A stretch of DNA of 64,000 nt from Prevotella melaninogenica (GCF_018127965.1 NZ_CP072349.1:433501-497500); one strand, 5' to 3'; positions 34,533-43,953 are shown, counted from the stretch's first letter. Numbers and translations: made by a program. The notes: generated by a model from the sequence alone, not told the origin.

Positions 34533-35309
34533 CTAAGAACCTGCAATGATTAGTTCTATGCCCATTTCTTCAATCTTGTTGGCTACAAACTGTGGTATTT
34601 TAGCATCGGTAATGATGATGTCAACATCCTCAAGTCCACTAATCTTTGCGAATCCACGACGACCAAACTTACTTGAATCAGCTAAGACAATGGTCTTCTG
34701 TGCAGCGTTCATCATACTTCTGTTCAGTTCTGCTTCACGCATATCTGTTGTTGAGATACCGAAGTCAAGGTCGATACCATCCACACCCAAGAAGAGTTTT
34801 GTAAACGAACAGCCACGCAGTATCTCCATACTATATTGCCCAACAACCGACACACTGCTGTGGCGAACCATGCCACCAAGTTGGATAATGTCAATATTAT
34901 CGTTGGCTGCTAAGGTCATTGTGGCTTGAAGACTGGCTGAAACAATCGTCAGTCTGCTCTCAGAATGGATATTACAAGCCAACGCATGAATCGTTGTTCC
35001 TGATGCAAGAATGATTGAATCGTCTTTCACAAGTAGCTTGACAGCCTCTGCTCCGATGAGTTGTTTCTCTTCCGCTTTTAGCTTTTCCTTCTCGTTTACT
35101 GAACGATTGTTGGTAAACGGATTGATAAGAATCGCCTTACCATGACTTCGATAGAGCTTTCCAGCCTTTTCAAGTTCGGTTAGGTCTTTTCGTATCGTTA
35201 CTAATGACACATCCAAGGAGGTTGCCAAATCGGAAACCAATACAGACTCCTGTGTCAGAAGCTGGTCGAGAATGGCATTTTGCCTGTCTTCTTTTGTCAT
35301 ATTTTGCAT
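34533..35309 (-). CDS. DeoR/GlpR-family transcriptional regulator
   Basis: 258 residues. Winged helix at about 8-60 (LATSLDVSLVTIRKDLTEL) and a sugar-phosphate sensing domain with SGTTIHALA, LGGMVRHSS and LADSSKFGRRGFA, all DeoR-family marks. The effector is normally a phosphorylated sugar or glycerol-3-phosphate. Likely targets are TTTCG palindromes such as those before glpA; this is inference, since nothing in the adjacent genes is sugar-related. Confidence 0.88.
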   Translation of the reverse strand: MQNMTKEDRQNAILDQLLTQESVLVSDLATSLDVSLVTIRKDLTELEKAGKLYRSHGKAILINPFTNNRSVNEKEKLKAEEKQLIGAEAVKLLVKDDSIILASGTTIHALACNIHSESRLTIVSASLQATMTLAANDNIDIIQLGGMVRHSSVSVVGQYSMEILRGCSFTKLFLGVDGIDLDFGISTTDMREAELNRSMMNAAQKTIVLADSSKFGRRGFAKISGLEDVDIIITDAKIPQFVANKIEEMGIELIIAGS

Positions 35310-35462
35310 CGGTTTTTGGTAGCTTTCAGCAGATGTCTATCACGCTTTACCGTATAAGAATAGTTTTGTACAAATATAGTTAAAATAAATCAATGGCTAA
35401 AGGTGAAGCCCTCGTTTAACAGAAGATTAACAATTGTTTACGACCGTCTGTGGTTGATCTAT

Positions 35463-36050
35463 TGGTTCTTCCGTTAAATGTATGTACGCTTTTCGTATTG
35501 CTTTAAAGGAAGAACCGATTTTACTCATTAAACAAAAACATAGCTAAGACAGTCGAATATCTATCCTCTCATCATCCTCTTTCATAGAAAAACATTTCAT
35601 TTAAGACTTCGAAAATCTGTAGATAAGTGTTTGAAAAATCATTACATAATTTCAAATAAGATATCAATAAATAACGGCAAAACCACATACAAAAAGCAGG
35701 TTTGTAATCGACAGGAAATCAGTTAGTTATAAAGCGGTAAAGTAAAAGGTGCTTAATAGGACTTCAAAAGGGCGTTAGTAAGGGGCTTAAAGGGCATCTT
35801 TTGCAAGCCAAAAAGGCGTCTTTAAGAAGCCAAAAGAGCATGTATAGGTTTTGAACCGTACGAAAATAATTTACAAATCTCAACTAATGAAGGAGTAAGT
35901 TGTTTGTAGAAGGCAGGTGAAGATCGTATCTTATTATATTTGTCACATAGTTTATCCCTCGTTCTAAAACCATTTAATTGGGAGTAATCATACCATGTGT
36001 GTGGATTAAACTCATTCTATTAACAACCTACATATTTAACAGAAGAACCA
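35463..36050 (+). mobile_element. MITE-like element, full-length copy D, with target duplication
   Basis: 588 bp, no gene. The left end TGGTTCTTCCGTTAAATG is matched by the complement of the right end TGGTTCTTCTGTTAAATATG. GATCTAT flanks it on both sides (35456-35462 and 36051-36057; the match extends to 11 bases if TGGT is counted). The interior aligns with copy A. The rest of 35310-36182 is AT-rich non-coding DNA. Confidence 0.8.
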
Positions 36051-36167
36051 GATCTATTGGTGAGTTTAGATGTGCTTTGCAATTGAATACATGCAAAGGG
36101 CGGAGAGAAAGAATGTTATTTTGAGAGAATAATTTATCAAATTACTTGTCATTCACGAACAAAGTGT

Positions 36168-36175
36168 TATCTTTG
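36168..36175 (+). promoter_or_regulatory. -7 box of glycosyltransferase gene, nearly leaderless
   Basis: TATCTTTG ends eight bases before the ATG at 36183, so the mRNA leader would be about one to three bases. Confidence 0.6.
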
Positions 36176-36182
36176 CAACATT

Positions 36183-37223
36183 ATGAAGTACAGCATCATT
36201 GTTCCTGTTTTCAATCGTCCGGATGAGGTTGAAGAACTATTGGAGAGCCTGCTTAGCCAGGAGGAGAAGGATTTTGAGGTCGTTATCGTTGAAGACGGCT
36301 CACAAATTCCGTGTAAGGAGGTGTGCGATAAGTACGCTGATAAGCTCGACCTGCATTATTATAGCAAAGAAAATTCGGGTCCAGGGCAGACCCGTAACTA
36401 TGGTGCTGAGCGTGCAAAGGGTGAGTATCTGCTCATTCTCGACTCCGATGTTGTACTTCCGAAGGGTTATATCCGTGCTGTGAGTGAGGAACTAAAACGT
36501 GAGCCAGCCGACGCTTTTGGTGGACCTGACTGTGCACATGAGTCTTTTACCGATACTCAGAAGGCTATTTCTTATTCAATGACCTCGTTCTTTACGACGG
36601 GAGGAATACGTGGTGGTAAAAAGAAACTTGACAAGTTCTATCCTCGTTCATTTAATATGGGTATCCGTCGTGATGTCTATCAGGAGTTGGGAGGTTTCTC
36701 AAAGATACGTTTTGGAGAGGATATCGACTTCTCGATTCGTATCTTTAAGGCTGGAAAACGTTGCCGACTGTTCCCTGAGGCATGGGTTTGGCATAAGCGT
36801 CGTACGGATTTCCGCAAGTTCTGGAAGCAGGTTTACAACTCTGGTATTGCGCGAATCAACCTCTATAAGAAGTATCCTGAGTCGCTGAAACTTGTCCATC
36901 TCTTACCGATGGTATTCACTGTTGGAACGGCTTTATTGGTTTTGATGATTCTCTTTGGACTCTTCTTGCAGTTATTCCCAATAATCAATGTCTTTGGAAG
37001 TGTCTTTATCATGATGGGCTTAATGCCATTGGTGCTATACAGTGTCATTATCTGTGTGGATTCAACCCTACAAAACAACAGTCTTAACATTGGTCTTCTC
37101 AGTATCGAAGCAGCCTTTATTCAGCTTACCGGCTACGGTTGTGGCTTCATCAGTGCATGGTGGAAACGCTGCGTATGCGGCATGGACGAGTTTGCTGCAT
37201 ATGAGAATAACTTCTATAAGTAA
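36183..37223 (+). CDS. Family 2 glycosyltransferase with C-terminal membrane helices
   Basis: 346 residues. N-terminal GT-A fold: SIIVPVFNRPDEVEELLESL, VEDGS (37-41), metal-binding DSD (87-89), FGEDIDFSIRIFKAGKR acceptor loop with the ED base. The C-terminus has two to three membrane helices (about 239-300). It should add sugars to a lipid-linked or envelope glycan at the inner membrane face. No sugar-pathway genes are adjacent. Confidence 0.9.
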   Translation: MKYSIIVPVFNRPDEVEELLESLLSQEEKDFEVVIVEDGSQIPCKEVCDKYADKLDLHYYSKENSGPGQTRNYGAERAKGEYLLILDSDVVLPKGYIRAVSEELKREPADAFGGPDCAHESFTDTQKAISYSMTSFFTTGGIRGGKKKLDKFYPRSFNMGIRRDVYQELGGFSKIRFGEDIDFSIRIFKAGKRCRLFPEAWVWHKRRTDFRKFWKQVYNSGIARINLYKKYPESLKLVHLLPMVFTVGTALLVLMILFGLFLQLFPIINVFGSVFIMMGLMPLVLYSVIICVDSTLQNNSLNIGLLSIEAAFIQLTGYGCGFISAWWKRCVCGMDEFAAYENNFYK

Positions 37224-37224
37224 T

Positions 37225-37260
37225 TCAGAATTCATAATTCAAAATTCATAATTATGATTA
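37225..37260. repeat. ATGAATT-type repeat tract
   Basis: AATTCATAATTCAAAATTC units, complementary in sense to the tract at 37840-37932. The two tracts bracket the four-helix-bundle gene. Confidence 0.7.
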
Positions 37261-37357
37261 CCGATGTGAACTGAAATGGAAACTGTTGACGGCTCTTTTG
37301 TTCTTAATTGAGCCGTTATAATCATAGACTTAACTTAATTACAAACCATCTGATATT

Positions 37358-37744
37358 ATGCTTAAACGTGAGAACAATATTCTATTGACGAAGGTCGATG
37401 CTTATAGCAATAGGATAATACGCCTATATAAATATCTTAAGGACGTAGAAAAGGAGTTTATTTTGTCCAAACAGCTCCTTAGAAGTGGCATAAGTATAGG
37501 TGCGAATATAGCCGAAAGGCAGAGTGCACAAAGCTCTGCTGATTTTATACACAAACTTGAGGTAGCTCTTAAAGAGGCTAAGGAAACTCATTATTGGCTT
37601 GGAAAACTCTTGATAGGAGAGTATATCAATGATATCGGATATCAGTCTATGAGTAATGATAATATAGAGATAATCAAGTTGTTAACTTCTATTATTGTTA
37701 CGAAAAAGAGGAATATGAGAAGTGGACTCGATGTCAAATATTAG
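37358..37744 (+). CDS. Four-helix-bundle protein (S23 / 23S intervening-sequence family)
   Basis: 128 residues, all helical. LSKQLLRSGISIGANIAE and DFIHKLEVALKEAKETHYWL are the signature of this family, named after proteins found in 23S rRNA insertions but widely spread outside rRNA. Function is unknown. It stands alone between minisatellites of the same heptamer type, in opposite sense, which may reflect insertion into a repeat. Confidence 0.85.
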   Translation: MLKRENNILLTKVDAYSNRIIRLYKYLKDVEKEFILSKQLLRSGISIGANIAERQSAQSSADFIHKLEVALKEAKETHYWLGKLLIGEYINDIGYQSMSNDNIEIIKLLTSIIVTKKRNMRSGLDVKY

Positions 37745-37839
37745 ACAGATGAAGCCCTTTGAATAAGTAGTATATTCACCTAAATGACAATGCATAATTG
37801 AAATTACAAACTTTGAAGTATGAACACTGATTTACAAGT

Positions 37840-37932
37840 AATCATAATTTTGAATTTTGAATTCTGAATTTTGAATTAATGGTAATCATAATTATGAATT
37901 TTGAATTATGAATTATGAATTATGAATTATGA
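37840..37932. repeat. ATGAATT heptamer array overlapping the radC start
   Basis: At least five adjacent ATGAATT-like units run up to 37932, and the last ones contain the radC start codon. Each unit has an ATG and the period is 7, so successive ATGs lie in different frames. Confidence 0.85.
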
Positions 37933-38620
37933 ATTTCCAAAACTCTCTATCACTCACTGGGCTGAGGCTGATCGCCCACGCGAAAAACTTGAAAGACTGG
38001 GGGCTGCTGCACTCAGTGATGCAGAATTACTGGCTATTCTGATTGGTTCTGGCACACCAAAAGAGAGTGCGGTAGACCTAATGAAGCGTATTCTCAATGA
38101 CTGTAATAATAATTTGAATACACTTGGGAAGCTTTCTATTCGCGACTTAGAGCAATACAAGGGTATCGGTTCGGCAAAGGCAATCACTATCCTTGCTGCT
38201 TGTGAATTAGGTAAACGGCGGCAGAAGGCGACAGTGGAAGAGGCACCAATACTCAATAGTGCCGAGAATATCTACCAGTTTATGCACACGACGATACAAG
38301 ACCTTGATATCGAAGAAGGCTGGGTTTTAATGATGAAACAGAATTTCCGACTCATCGAAGCCAAGCGCATTTCGGTGGGTGGACTTACTATGGCACCTGT
38401 CGATCTTCGTCTGATGATGAAGGAAGTGCTGCTAAAGAACACTACCGTTTTGGCTTTTTGTCATAATCACCCCAGTGGCAGTACGAATCCAAGTCGGGAT
38501 GATGATATACTGACATCGCATATTCATAAGGCTTGCGAATTGCTGCATATTCATTTTGCAGACCATGTAATACTCACCGATGGAGGGTATTTCTCATATC
38601 GAGAGGAGGGAAAGTTATAG
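37922..38620 (+). CDS. radC: RadC-family JAMM protein
   Basis: 232 residues. Helix-hairpin-helix region LSIRDLEQYKGIGSAKAITI (about 71-90), then a JAMM metalloprotease-like domain with H181 and H183 in FCHNHPSGSTNPSRDD. Its role is debated; it is not a proven repair protein. The start at 37922 is unusual because it lies inside the heptamer array, and it gives the expected LSITHWAEADRPREKLERLG beginning. Confidence 0.92.
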   Translation: MNYEFPKLSITHWAEADRPREKLERLGAAALSDAELLAILIGSGTPKESAVDLMKRILNDCNNNLNTLGKLSIRDLEQYKGIGSAKAITILAACELGKRRQKATVEEAPILNSAENIYQFMHTTIQDLDIEEGWVLMMKQNFRLIEAKRISVGGLTMAPVDLRLMMKEVLLKNTTVLAFCHNHPSGSTNPSRDDDILTSHIHKACELLHIHFADHVILTDGGYFSYREEGKL

Positions 38621-38655
38621 CTGAAAAGGCTCTAAAATGGCTATGTTTTGTTACT

Positions 38656-38718
38656 CCGCACATATGGTGCTGATGCTCCGCACGTGTTGTGTTGATGCTC
38701 CGCACCAATGGTGTTGAG
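38656..38718. repeat. GCACCATTGGTGC palindromes, cluster 4
   Basis: GCACATATGGTGC, GCACGTGTTGTGT and GCACCAATGGTGT separated by TGATGCTCC spacers, between the converging radC and 38766 genes. Confidence 0.8.
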
Positions 38719-38765
38719 TACTAAATAGCATCTTCTATACCATAAGAGAGAATTAAATCAGCCTT

Positions 38766-39644
38766 TCACTTCTTTTCTAAAGGCTCTATACTCCACACAA
38801 GACCCGTGTGCCGCCAATAAGTAACACGTACTGTACGGTATTGTTCCAGCTCTTTAAAATGAGCAAAGCTAATATTATGTTGTCTATCAGAAGACAGAGT
38901 GTCACCTTCCCATGTGATGGTATAGTCAGCAGGTCTCTTGTGATGCCTGTGTACTTCCAGTGAGAATGTTCCTTTGTAACTTCTTATATCATTCTCTATA
39001 AGGTCTAATGCCAGATCATGTACCAATATAACAACCACAAAAGTAGTACCAGTTGCTATTACAAAAGAGAATAAACGGTAATACCAGCGTTGTTCTTTCT
39101 TACGCATGTCACGATAGAAAATGCATATTATCCATACAAGACTTAGAAGCAAGATGATATGCAAGAATAAGCCCCAATAGCCTTCTCTGGTATGAAGTCC
39201 AAAGTAGCTGGGGTAAATATAAAGGATGGCTAACAATAAAATACATACTAATTCAAGGCAAATGAAAACCCCTGATACTTTGTTATTAAAGATTCTTTGC
39301 AACAGGTTTTTCTTATTGCCAGACTCTGTATGGCTGGACTTTCTATTGCCTGTCTGCGTAGCTTCCATTAGGATAGCTGTCCATTCGGGACTGTCGGGTG
39401 TGGCAGTATGTGTCCCTGTGTCATCTTTGTAGGTAATATGTTCAACCCTTCCATCTTTATATTCGATATTCCAACCGCGGTTGTTGTGGGGATTTTTCCA
39501 ATTACAGTCATCATCCTTGAGTTTGTCAATATACTTCTTTGCTTCTGCCAACGTACATCCTTTGCTTTTATGAACCAATAGCACTGCTTCAACATTCTTA
39601 CCTTCGTGCAGCAATTGGCGCACTTCTTCCTCGAGACTGTTCAT
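38766..39644 (-). CDS. Membrane protein with L7/L12-like N-terminal helix pair
   Basis: 292 residues. The first ~45 residues (VEAVLLVHKSKGCTLAEAKKYIDKL) resemble the helical tail of ribosomal protein L7/L12, seen in a number of otherwise unrelated bacterial proteins. Residues about 125-215 have three hydrophobic helices. The C-terminal 75 residues are soluble and beta-rich. Function unknown. Confidence 0.7.
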   Translation of the reverse strand: MNSLEEEVRQLLHEGKNVEAVLLVHKSKGCTLAEAKKYIDKLKDDDCNWKNPHNNRGWNIEYKDGRVEHITYKDDTGTHTATPDSPEWTAILMEATQTGNRKSSHTESGNKKNLLQRIFNNKVSGVFICLELVCILLLAILYIYPSYFGLHTREGYWGLFLHIILLLSLVWIICIFYRDMRKKEQRWYYRLFSFVIATGTTFVVVILVHDLALDLIENDIRSYKGTFSLEVHRHHKRPADYTITWEGDTLSSDRQHNISFAHFKELEQYRTVRVTYWRHTGLVWSIEPLEKK

Positions 39645-39753
39645 CTTCTTTTTATTAATTTATCTGATGCAAATATACTACTTTCTGCATATAAACCCAC
39701 AAAAGAACGTAACCTTTCCGCAGTGAATTATTGTAATTATAGTTTTTAATTAT

Positions 39754-39830
39754 TATCTTTGCAAAAGATAGGCTGCGTTCGGCAATACGAAAGTAGGTTT
39801 TCATAGTAGGCGCAGAGGCTATCTTTGATA
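39754..39830 (+). promoter_or_regulatory. Promoter and hairpin leader of the SufT-like gene
   Basis: The -7 box (TATCTTTG) is half of the palindrome TATCTTTGCAAAAGATA (39754-39770). A related CTATCTTTGATAAAAG at 39819 could be a second -7 box, and with AAAGATAG plus CTGCG/CGCAG it can form a long stem. Two tandem promoters or a structured leader are both possible. Confidence 0.4.
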
Positions 39831-39861
39831 AAAGAATAATTCATTAAAAGAATCACTAATT

Positions 39862-40182
39862 ATGACAATAGAAGAGAAAACAAAGATAGAAGAAAGAATC
39901 GTTGACGTGTTGAAGACCGTTTACGACCCAGAGATACCTGTGAATATCTATGATCTTGGTATGATTTACAAGATTGATGTGGATGACGAGGGCAACCTTG
40001 ATATGGACATGACCTTTACCTCTCCATCATGCCCTGCTGCAGATTTCATCCTTGAAGACGTACGTACAAAGGTGGAAAGTGTAGAAGGTGTCAAGACTGC
40101 TAACATCAACCTTGTCTTTGAGCCAGTATGGGATCAGAGCATGATGACTGAAGAAGCACGCGTTGAATTAGGTTTTGAGTAA
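39862..40182 (+). CDS. SufT/MIP18-type iron-sulfur assembly protein
   Basis: 106 residues, DUF59 family. VYDPEIPVNIYDLGMIY and the cysteine in FTSPSCPAADFI are the family blocks. It probably helps mature iron-sulfur proteins, as SufT or PaaD relatives do. It is alone here, without other suf genes. Confidence 0.9.
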   Translation: MTIEEKTKIEERIVDVLKTVYDPEIPVNIYDLGMIYKIDVDDEGNLDMDMTFTSPSCPAADFILEDVRTKVESVEGVKTANINLVFEPVWDQSMMTEEARVELGFE

Positions 40183-40264
40183 GACCGTTTCCGCCCTCTT
40201 TCTCAAAATGGCAACTAAGCCTCTGTTTACTTGGACTGCCTTGTCTCTGCCATTCTGTCCCAGC

Positions 40265-40285
40265 TTCTGAGGCATTGCCTCAGAA
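40265..40285. repeat. TTCTGAGGC hairpin, copy 1
   Basis: TTCTGAGGC-ATT-GCCTCAGAA, a perfect 9-bp inverted repeat. Similar hairpins with matching left flanks occur on either side of the 16S gene. Confidence 0.75.
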
Positions 40286-40336
40286 TATAGGGAGTAGTCA
40301 TCCCCCCTTACCACCCTTCACCCATTACCCAATGAC

Positions 40337-41101
40337 ATGAAGAATATCTATTTCCTTTCCGATGCACACCTCGGTTCACTCGCTATAGAGCACCGTCGCA
40401 CACATGAACGCCGCCTTGTACGCTTCTTGGATAGCATTAAGCATAAGGCTGCGGCAGTCTATTTGCTGGGCGATATGTTCGACTTTTGGAATGAATATAA
40501 GTATGTTGTTCCTAAAGGTTTTACTCGTTTCCTTGGTAAGATATCTGAATTAACGGATATGGGGGTGGAAGTCCATTTCTTTACTGGTAACCATGACCTC
40601 TGGACTTATGGCTATTTAGAAAAGGAATGTGGCGTTATCCTTCACCGTAAACCGATAACAACTGAGATATACGATAAGGTGTTTTATCTTGCACATGGGG
40701 ATGGATTAGGTGACCCCGACCCAATGTTTCGTTTTCTTCGTAAGGTATTTCATAATCGTTTCTGCCAACGACTGCTCAACTTCTTTCACCCTTGGTGGGG
40801 AATGCAGTTAGGTTTGAATTGGGCAAAAAGGAGTAGATTGAAGCGTAAGGATGGGAAGGAAGTTCCCTACTTGGGAGAAGACAAGGAGTATCTTGTGCAA
40901 TACACGAAGGAGTATATGTCCACACATAAAGATATAGACTATTATATTTACGGACATCGTCATATTGAACTCGATCTCACCTTGTCGCGGAAAGCACGTC
41001 TGTTGATTCTTGGTGACTGGATATGGCAGTTTACTTACGCTGTTTTCGATGGTGAACACATGTTCCTCGAAGAGTATGTTGAAGGTGAAAGCAAGCCTTA
41101 A
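40337..41101 (+). CDS. lpxH: UDP-2,3-diacylglucosamine hydrolase (LpxH type)
   Basis: 254 residues, calcineurin-like metallophosphoesterase. FLSDAHLG, LLGDMFDFW, TGNHDLW, HGDG and YGHRH hold the two-metal site. It removes UMP from UDP-2,3-diacyl-GlcN in lipid A synthesis at the inner membrane. The LGDMFDFWNEY block is typical of LpxH and not of general phosphodiesterases. Confidence 0.9.
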   Translation: MKNIYFLSDAHLGSLAIEHRRTHERRLVRFLDSIKHKAAAVYLLGDMFDFWNEYKYVVPKGFTRFLGKISELTDMGVEVHFFTGNHDLWTYGYLEKECGVILHRKPITTEIYDKVFYLAHGDGLGDPDPMFRFLRKVFHNRFCQRLLNFFHPWWGMQLGLNWAKRSRLKRKDGKEVPYLGEDKEYLVQYTKEYMSTHKDIDYYIYGHRHIELDLTLSRKARLLILGDWIWQFTYAVFDGEHMFLEEYVEGESKP

Positions 41102-41341
41102 GAAACGTAAAAATATTCTATTTGTAAAGACAAAATGGGATATTTTGAGTATAAAAAGTAAAATTACGCAAAAGAATTTGGAGGTTGCGAAACAAAAGTG
41201 TAACTTTGCATTGTCTTTAAGAGGAATGGATAATGATTCATTACCGAGATAAGATGATAGTGGCTTTAGCCCTAAATTTTGATTTAAGACATTCATAATA
41301 TAAAATTAAAACTCAGGTTTGTAGATTAAGTTTAGTCAAAA

Positions 41342-41373
41342 GAAAGGTAGTTGTCGTGAGACAACTACCTTTC
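41342..41373. terminator. Strong bidirectional terminator
   Basis: A 14-bp perfect stem from GAAAGGTAGTTGTC with a four-base loop, followed by CGCTTTTT. It ends lpxH transcripts and may also act on ackA transcripts. Confidence 0.85.
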
Positions 41374-41549
41374 GCTTTTTATGGAGTTTTATCGCTGTTT
41401 ATTTGGGTCAGTCCTAAAACCCAGTTGCAAGCCTATCCTCTTAAGCACATAATTTTATAAGTATTTATTCGCGTCAGAATACAATTATAGGCGTTAATCG
41501 GTTTTTTATGAGAACATAACATCACCTATAACGCCTATAACTATCTTTG

Positions 41550-42755
41550 TTATTTCTTCAAGTCTTTAACGAGTTCCTGCGTGTCACGTGCAATGACAAT
41601 CTCCTCATCGGTAGGAACAAGTACAACTTTAACCTTTGAGTCATCGGTAGAGAGAATCTTTTCCTCACCACGACACATGTTGCGTTCTTTGTCAAGTTTA
41701 ATACCAAGATACTCCATATCCTGGCAAGCATCCCAACGAAGGCCAGTCTGATTCTCACCAACACCAGCTGTCCAAACGATGATATCAACACCATTCATTG
41801 CAGCAGCATAAGCACCAATGTACTTCTTAATACGATAAGTGTACATCTGCAATGCTAAATGAGCCATCTTATCACCTGCGTTGTCAGCGTTCTCAATGTC
41901 GCGCATATCAGAGCTGATACCTGTAATACCAAGTACTCCTGACTCCTTGTTAAGGAAGTCAGCCATCTCCTGTGGTTTCTTTCCGAGCTTCTCCATCAGA
42001 TAGGTAACTGCTGAAGGATCGATATCACCAGAACGAGAACCCATCATCAAACCTGCCAATGGAGTCAGACCCATTGAGGTATCGATAACCTTACCGCCCT
42101 TGATAGCAGCGATAGAGGCACCATTACCAATGTGGCAAGTGATAATCTTCTGTGTCTTAATGTCAACACCAAGCATCTCGCAAACACGATGTGATACGTA
42201 GCGATGACTCGTACCGTGGAAGCCATAGCGGCGTACATGATACTTCTTGTAGAGATCGTAAGGTACTGCGTAGAGGTAAGCGTAGTCTGGCATTGTGCTG
42301 TGGAAAGCATTGTCGAATACAACTACCTGTGGAGTGTGAGGCATTAAAGCATCAACTGCACGTAAACCACGCAAGTGACCAGCGTTATGAACAGGTGCAA
42401 GGTCGATAAGACTCTCAATACCTGCCTCCACTTCCTTGGTTACGATGCAGCTCTTCTCAAAGAGGTCGCCACCCTGTACGACACGATGACCAACAGCATC
42501 AATCTCATCGAGGCTCTTAAGTGCACCAAACTCTGGGTCGAGAAGTACCTTGAATACGAGTGCTACACCCTCTTTGTGGGTTGGAAGGTCAGCCATAATC
42601 TGCTTCTTCTCACCATTATCAAGTTTCACCTTGATGAATGCCTCATCGAGTCCGATACGCTCAACACCACCCTGAGCCAATACAGACTCATCTGCCATAT
42701 CGTACAGTTTGTACTTAATGGAACTACTACCGCAGTTTAAAACTAATATCTTCAT
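41550..42755 (-). CDS. ackA: Acetate kinase
   Basis: 401 residues. It makes acetate and ATP from acetyl phosphate, the main energy-yielding step of acetate fermentation. Blocks: VLNCGSSSIKYKLYD, HRVVQGGDLF, CHIGNGASIAAIKGGK and DTSMGLTPLAGLMMGSRSGD. It follows pta by 118 bases on the same strand. Confidence 0.98.
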   Translation of the reverse strand: MKILVLNCGSSSIKYKLYDMADESVLAQGGVERIGLDEAFIKVKLDNGEKKQIMADLPTHKEGVALVFKVLLDPEFGALKSLDEIDAVGHRVVQGGDLFEKSCIVTKEVEAGIESLIDLAPVHNAGHLRGLRAVDALMPHTPQVVVFDNAFHSTMPDYAYLYAVPYDLYKKYHVRRYGFHGTSHRYVSHRVCEMLGVDIKTQKIITCHIGNGASIAAIKGGKVIDTSMGLTPLAGLMMGSRSGDIDPSAVTYLMEKLGKKPQEMADFLNKESGVLGITGISSDMRDIENADNAGDKMAHLALQMYTYRIKKYIGAYAAAMNGVDIIVWTAGVGENQTGLRWDACQDMEYLGIKLDKERNMCRGEEKILSTDDSKVKVVLVPTDEEIVIARDTQELVKDLKK

Positions 42756-42873
42756 ATAAAGAATTATTATTTTAGAAGGATGCTATAGGGGTTGTTTAAT
42801 AAGCGTCTTATTCCTCTTTGCGGATTCCTAAAACGCTCTCAGAACCCCTAAATCATCATTTCCAATTCTACTA

Positions 42874-43917
42874 TTATTTCTTAGAATCCTGTGCTTGGCA
42901 GGCTGTGATAGCTACCATATAATAGATATCATCAACACAACAACCACGAGAAAGATCGTTTACAGGACGTGCAATACCCTGGAGGATTGGACCAATAGCC
43001 TTCGCACCACCGAGGCGTTCAATCAGTTTATAGCCAATGTTACCAACTTCAAGGTTAGGAACAACAAGTACGTTTGCCTTACCTGCGATGTTAGAACCTG
43101 GTGCCTTCTTTGCTGCAACGGCTGGAACCAAAGCAGCATCAGCCTGCAACTCACCATCAACCTTCAGTTCAGGGAACTTCTCTTTGGCAATCTTAGTAGC
43201 CTCAACTACCTTATCAATGATGTAAACACTCTTACCAGTCTCACGGTCCTTAGCATCCTGTGCAGAGCCCTTTGTTGAGAAGCTCAGCATAGCTACGTAT
43301 GGATTCTGGAAGCCAGCAACACTCTTTGCTGTCTCTGCAGTGGTATATGCAATCTGTGCCAATTGGTCAGCAGTTGGGTTTGGCGTAACAGCAACGTCGC
43401 CCATAACGACAATACCGTTCTCACCATACTGCTCCTCATGTGTAAGAATTAGCATAGCACCACTCACACAGCTGATACCTGGTGCACACTTAATAATCTG
43501 CAAAGCAGGACGAAGTGTGTCGCCAGTTGTAGAGAGGGCACCAGAAATCTGTCCGTCAGCACCTCCAGTCTTAATAATCATGCAACCAAGGTAAAGATTG
43601 TTCTTGGTAACCAGTTCGCGAGCTTGCTCTAAGGTCATACCCTTCTTCTGGCGTAATTCAGCCAATTTCTCGGCATATTCTTCGCTCTGTGGGTTATTCT
43701 CTGGGTCAACAATGGTAGCCTTGTCAATGTTCTTAAGCCCCCATTCTTCGGCAAGCTTATGGATGTTGGCTGGGTTTCCAATGAGGATCAGATTGGCGAT
43801 GTCATCAGCTAACACTCTGTCAGCTGCCCTAAGGGTACGCTCCTCTTCTGCCTCGGGGAGCACGATACGTTGCTTATCGGCTTTAGCACGTGCAACGATT
43901 TGCTCTAATAAGTCCAT
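42874..43917 (-). CDS. pta: Phosphate acetyltransferase
   Basis: 347 residues, the short single-domain form. It converts acetyl-CoA to acetyl phosphate for AckA. Family parts include ALSTTGDTLRPALQIIK, VMGDVAVTPNPTADQLAQIA and VPNLEVGNIGYKLIERLGGA. First gene of the pta-ackA unit. Confidence 0.97.
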   Translation of the reverse strand: MDLLEQIVARAKADKQRIVLPEAEEERTLRAADRVLADDIANLILIGNPANIHKLAEEWGLKNIDKATIVDPENNPQSEEYAEKLAELRQKKGMTLEQARELVTKNNLYLGCMIIKTGGADGQISGALSTTGDTLRPALQIIKCAPGISCVSGAMLILTHEEQYGENGIVVMGDVAVTPNPTADQLAQIAYTTAETAKSVAGFQNPYVAMLSFSTKGSAQDAKDRETGKSVYIIDKVVEATKIAKEKFPELKVDGELQADAALVPAVAAKKAPGSNIAGKANVLVVPNLEVGNIGYKLIERLGGAKAIGPILQGIARPVNDLSRGCCVDDIYYMVAITACQAQDSKK

Positions 43918-43953
43918 ATATGTCTTTTAAAATGTAATTATTATAAATTCTGT

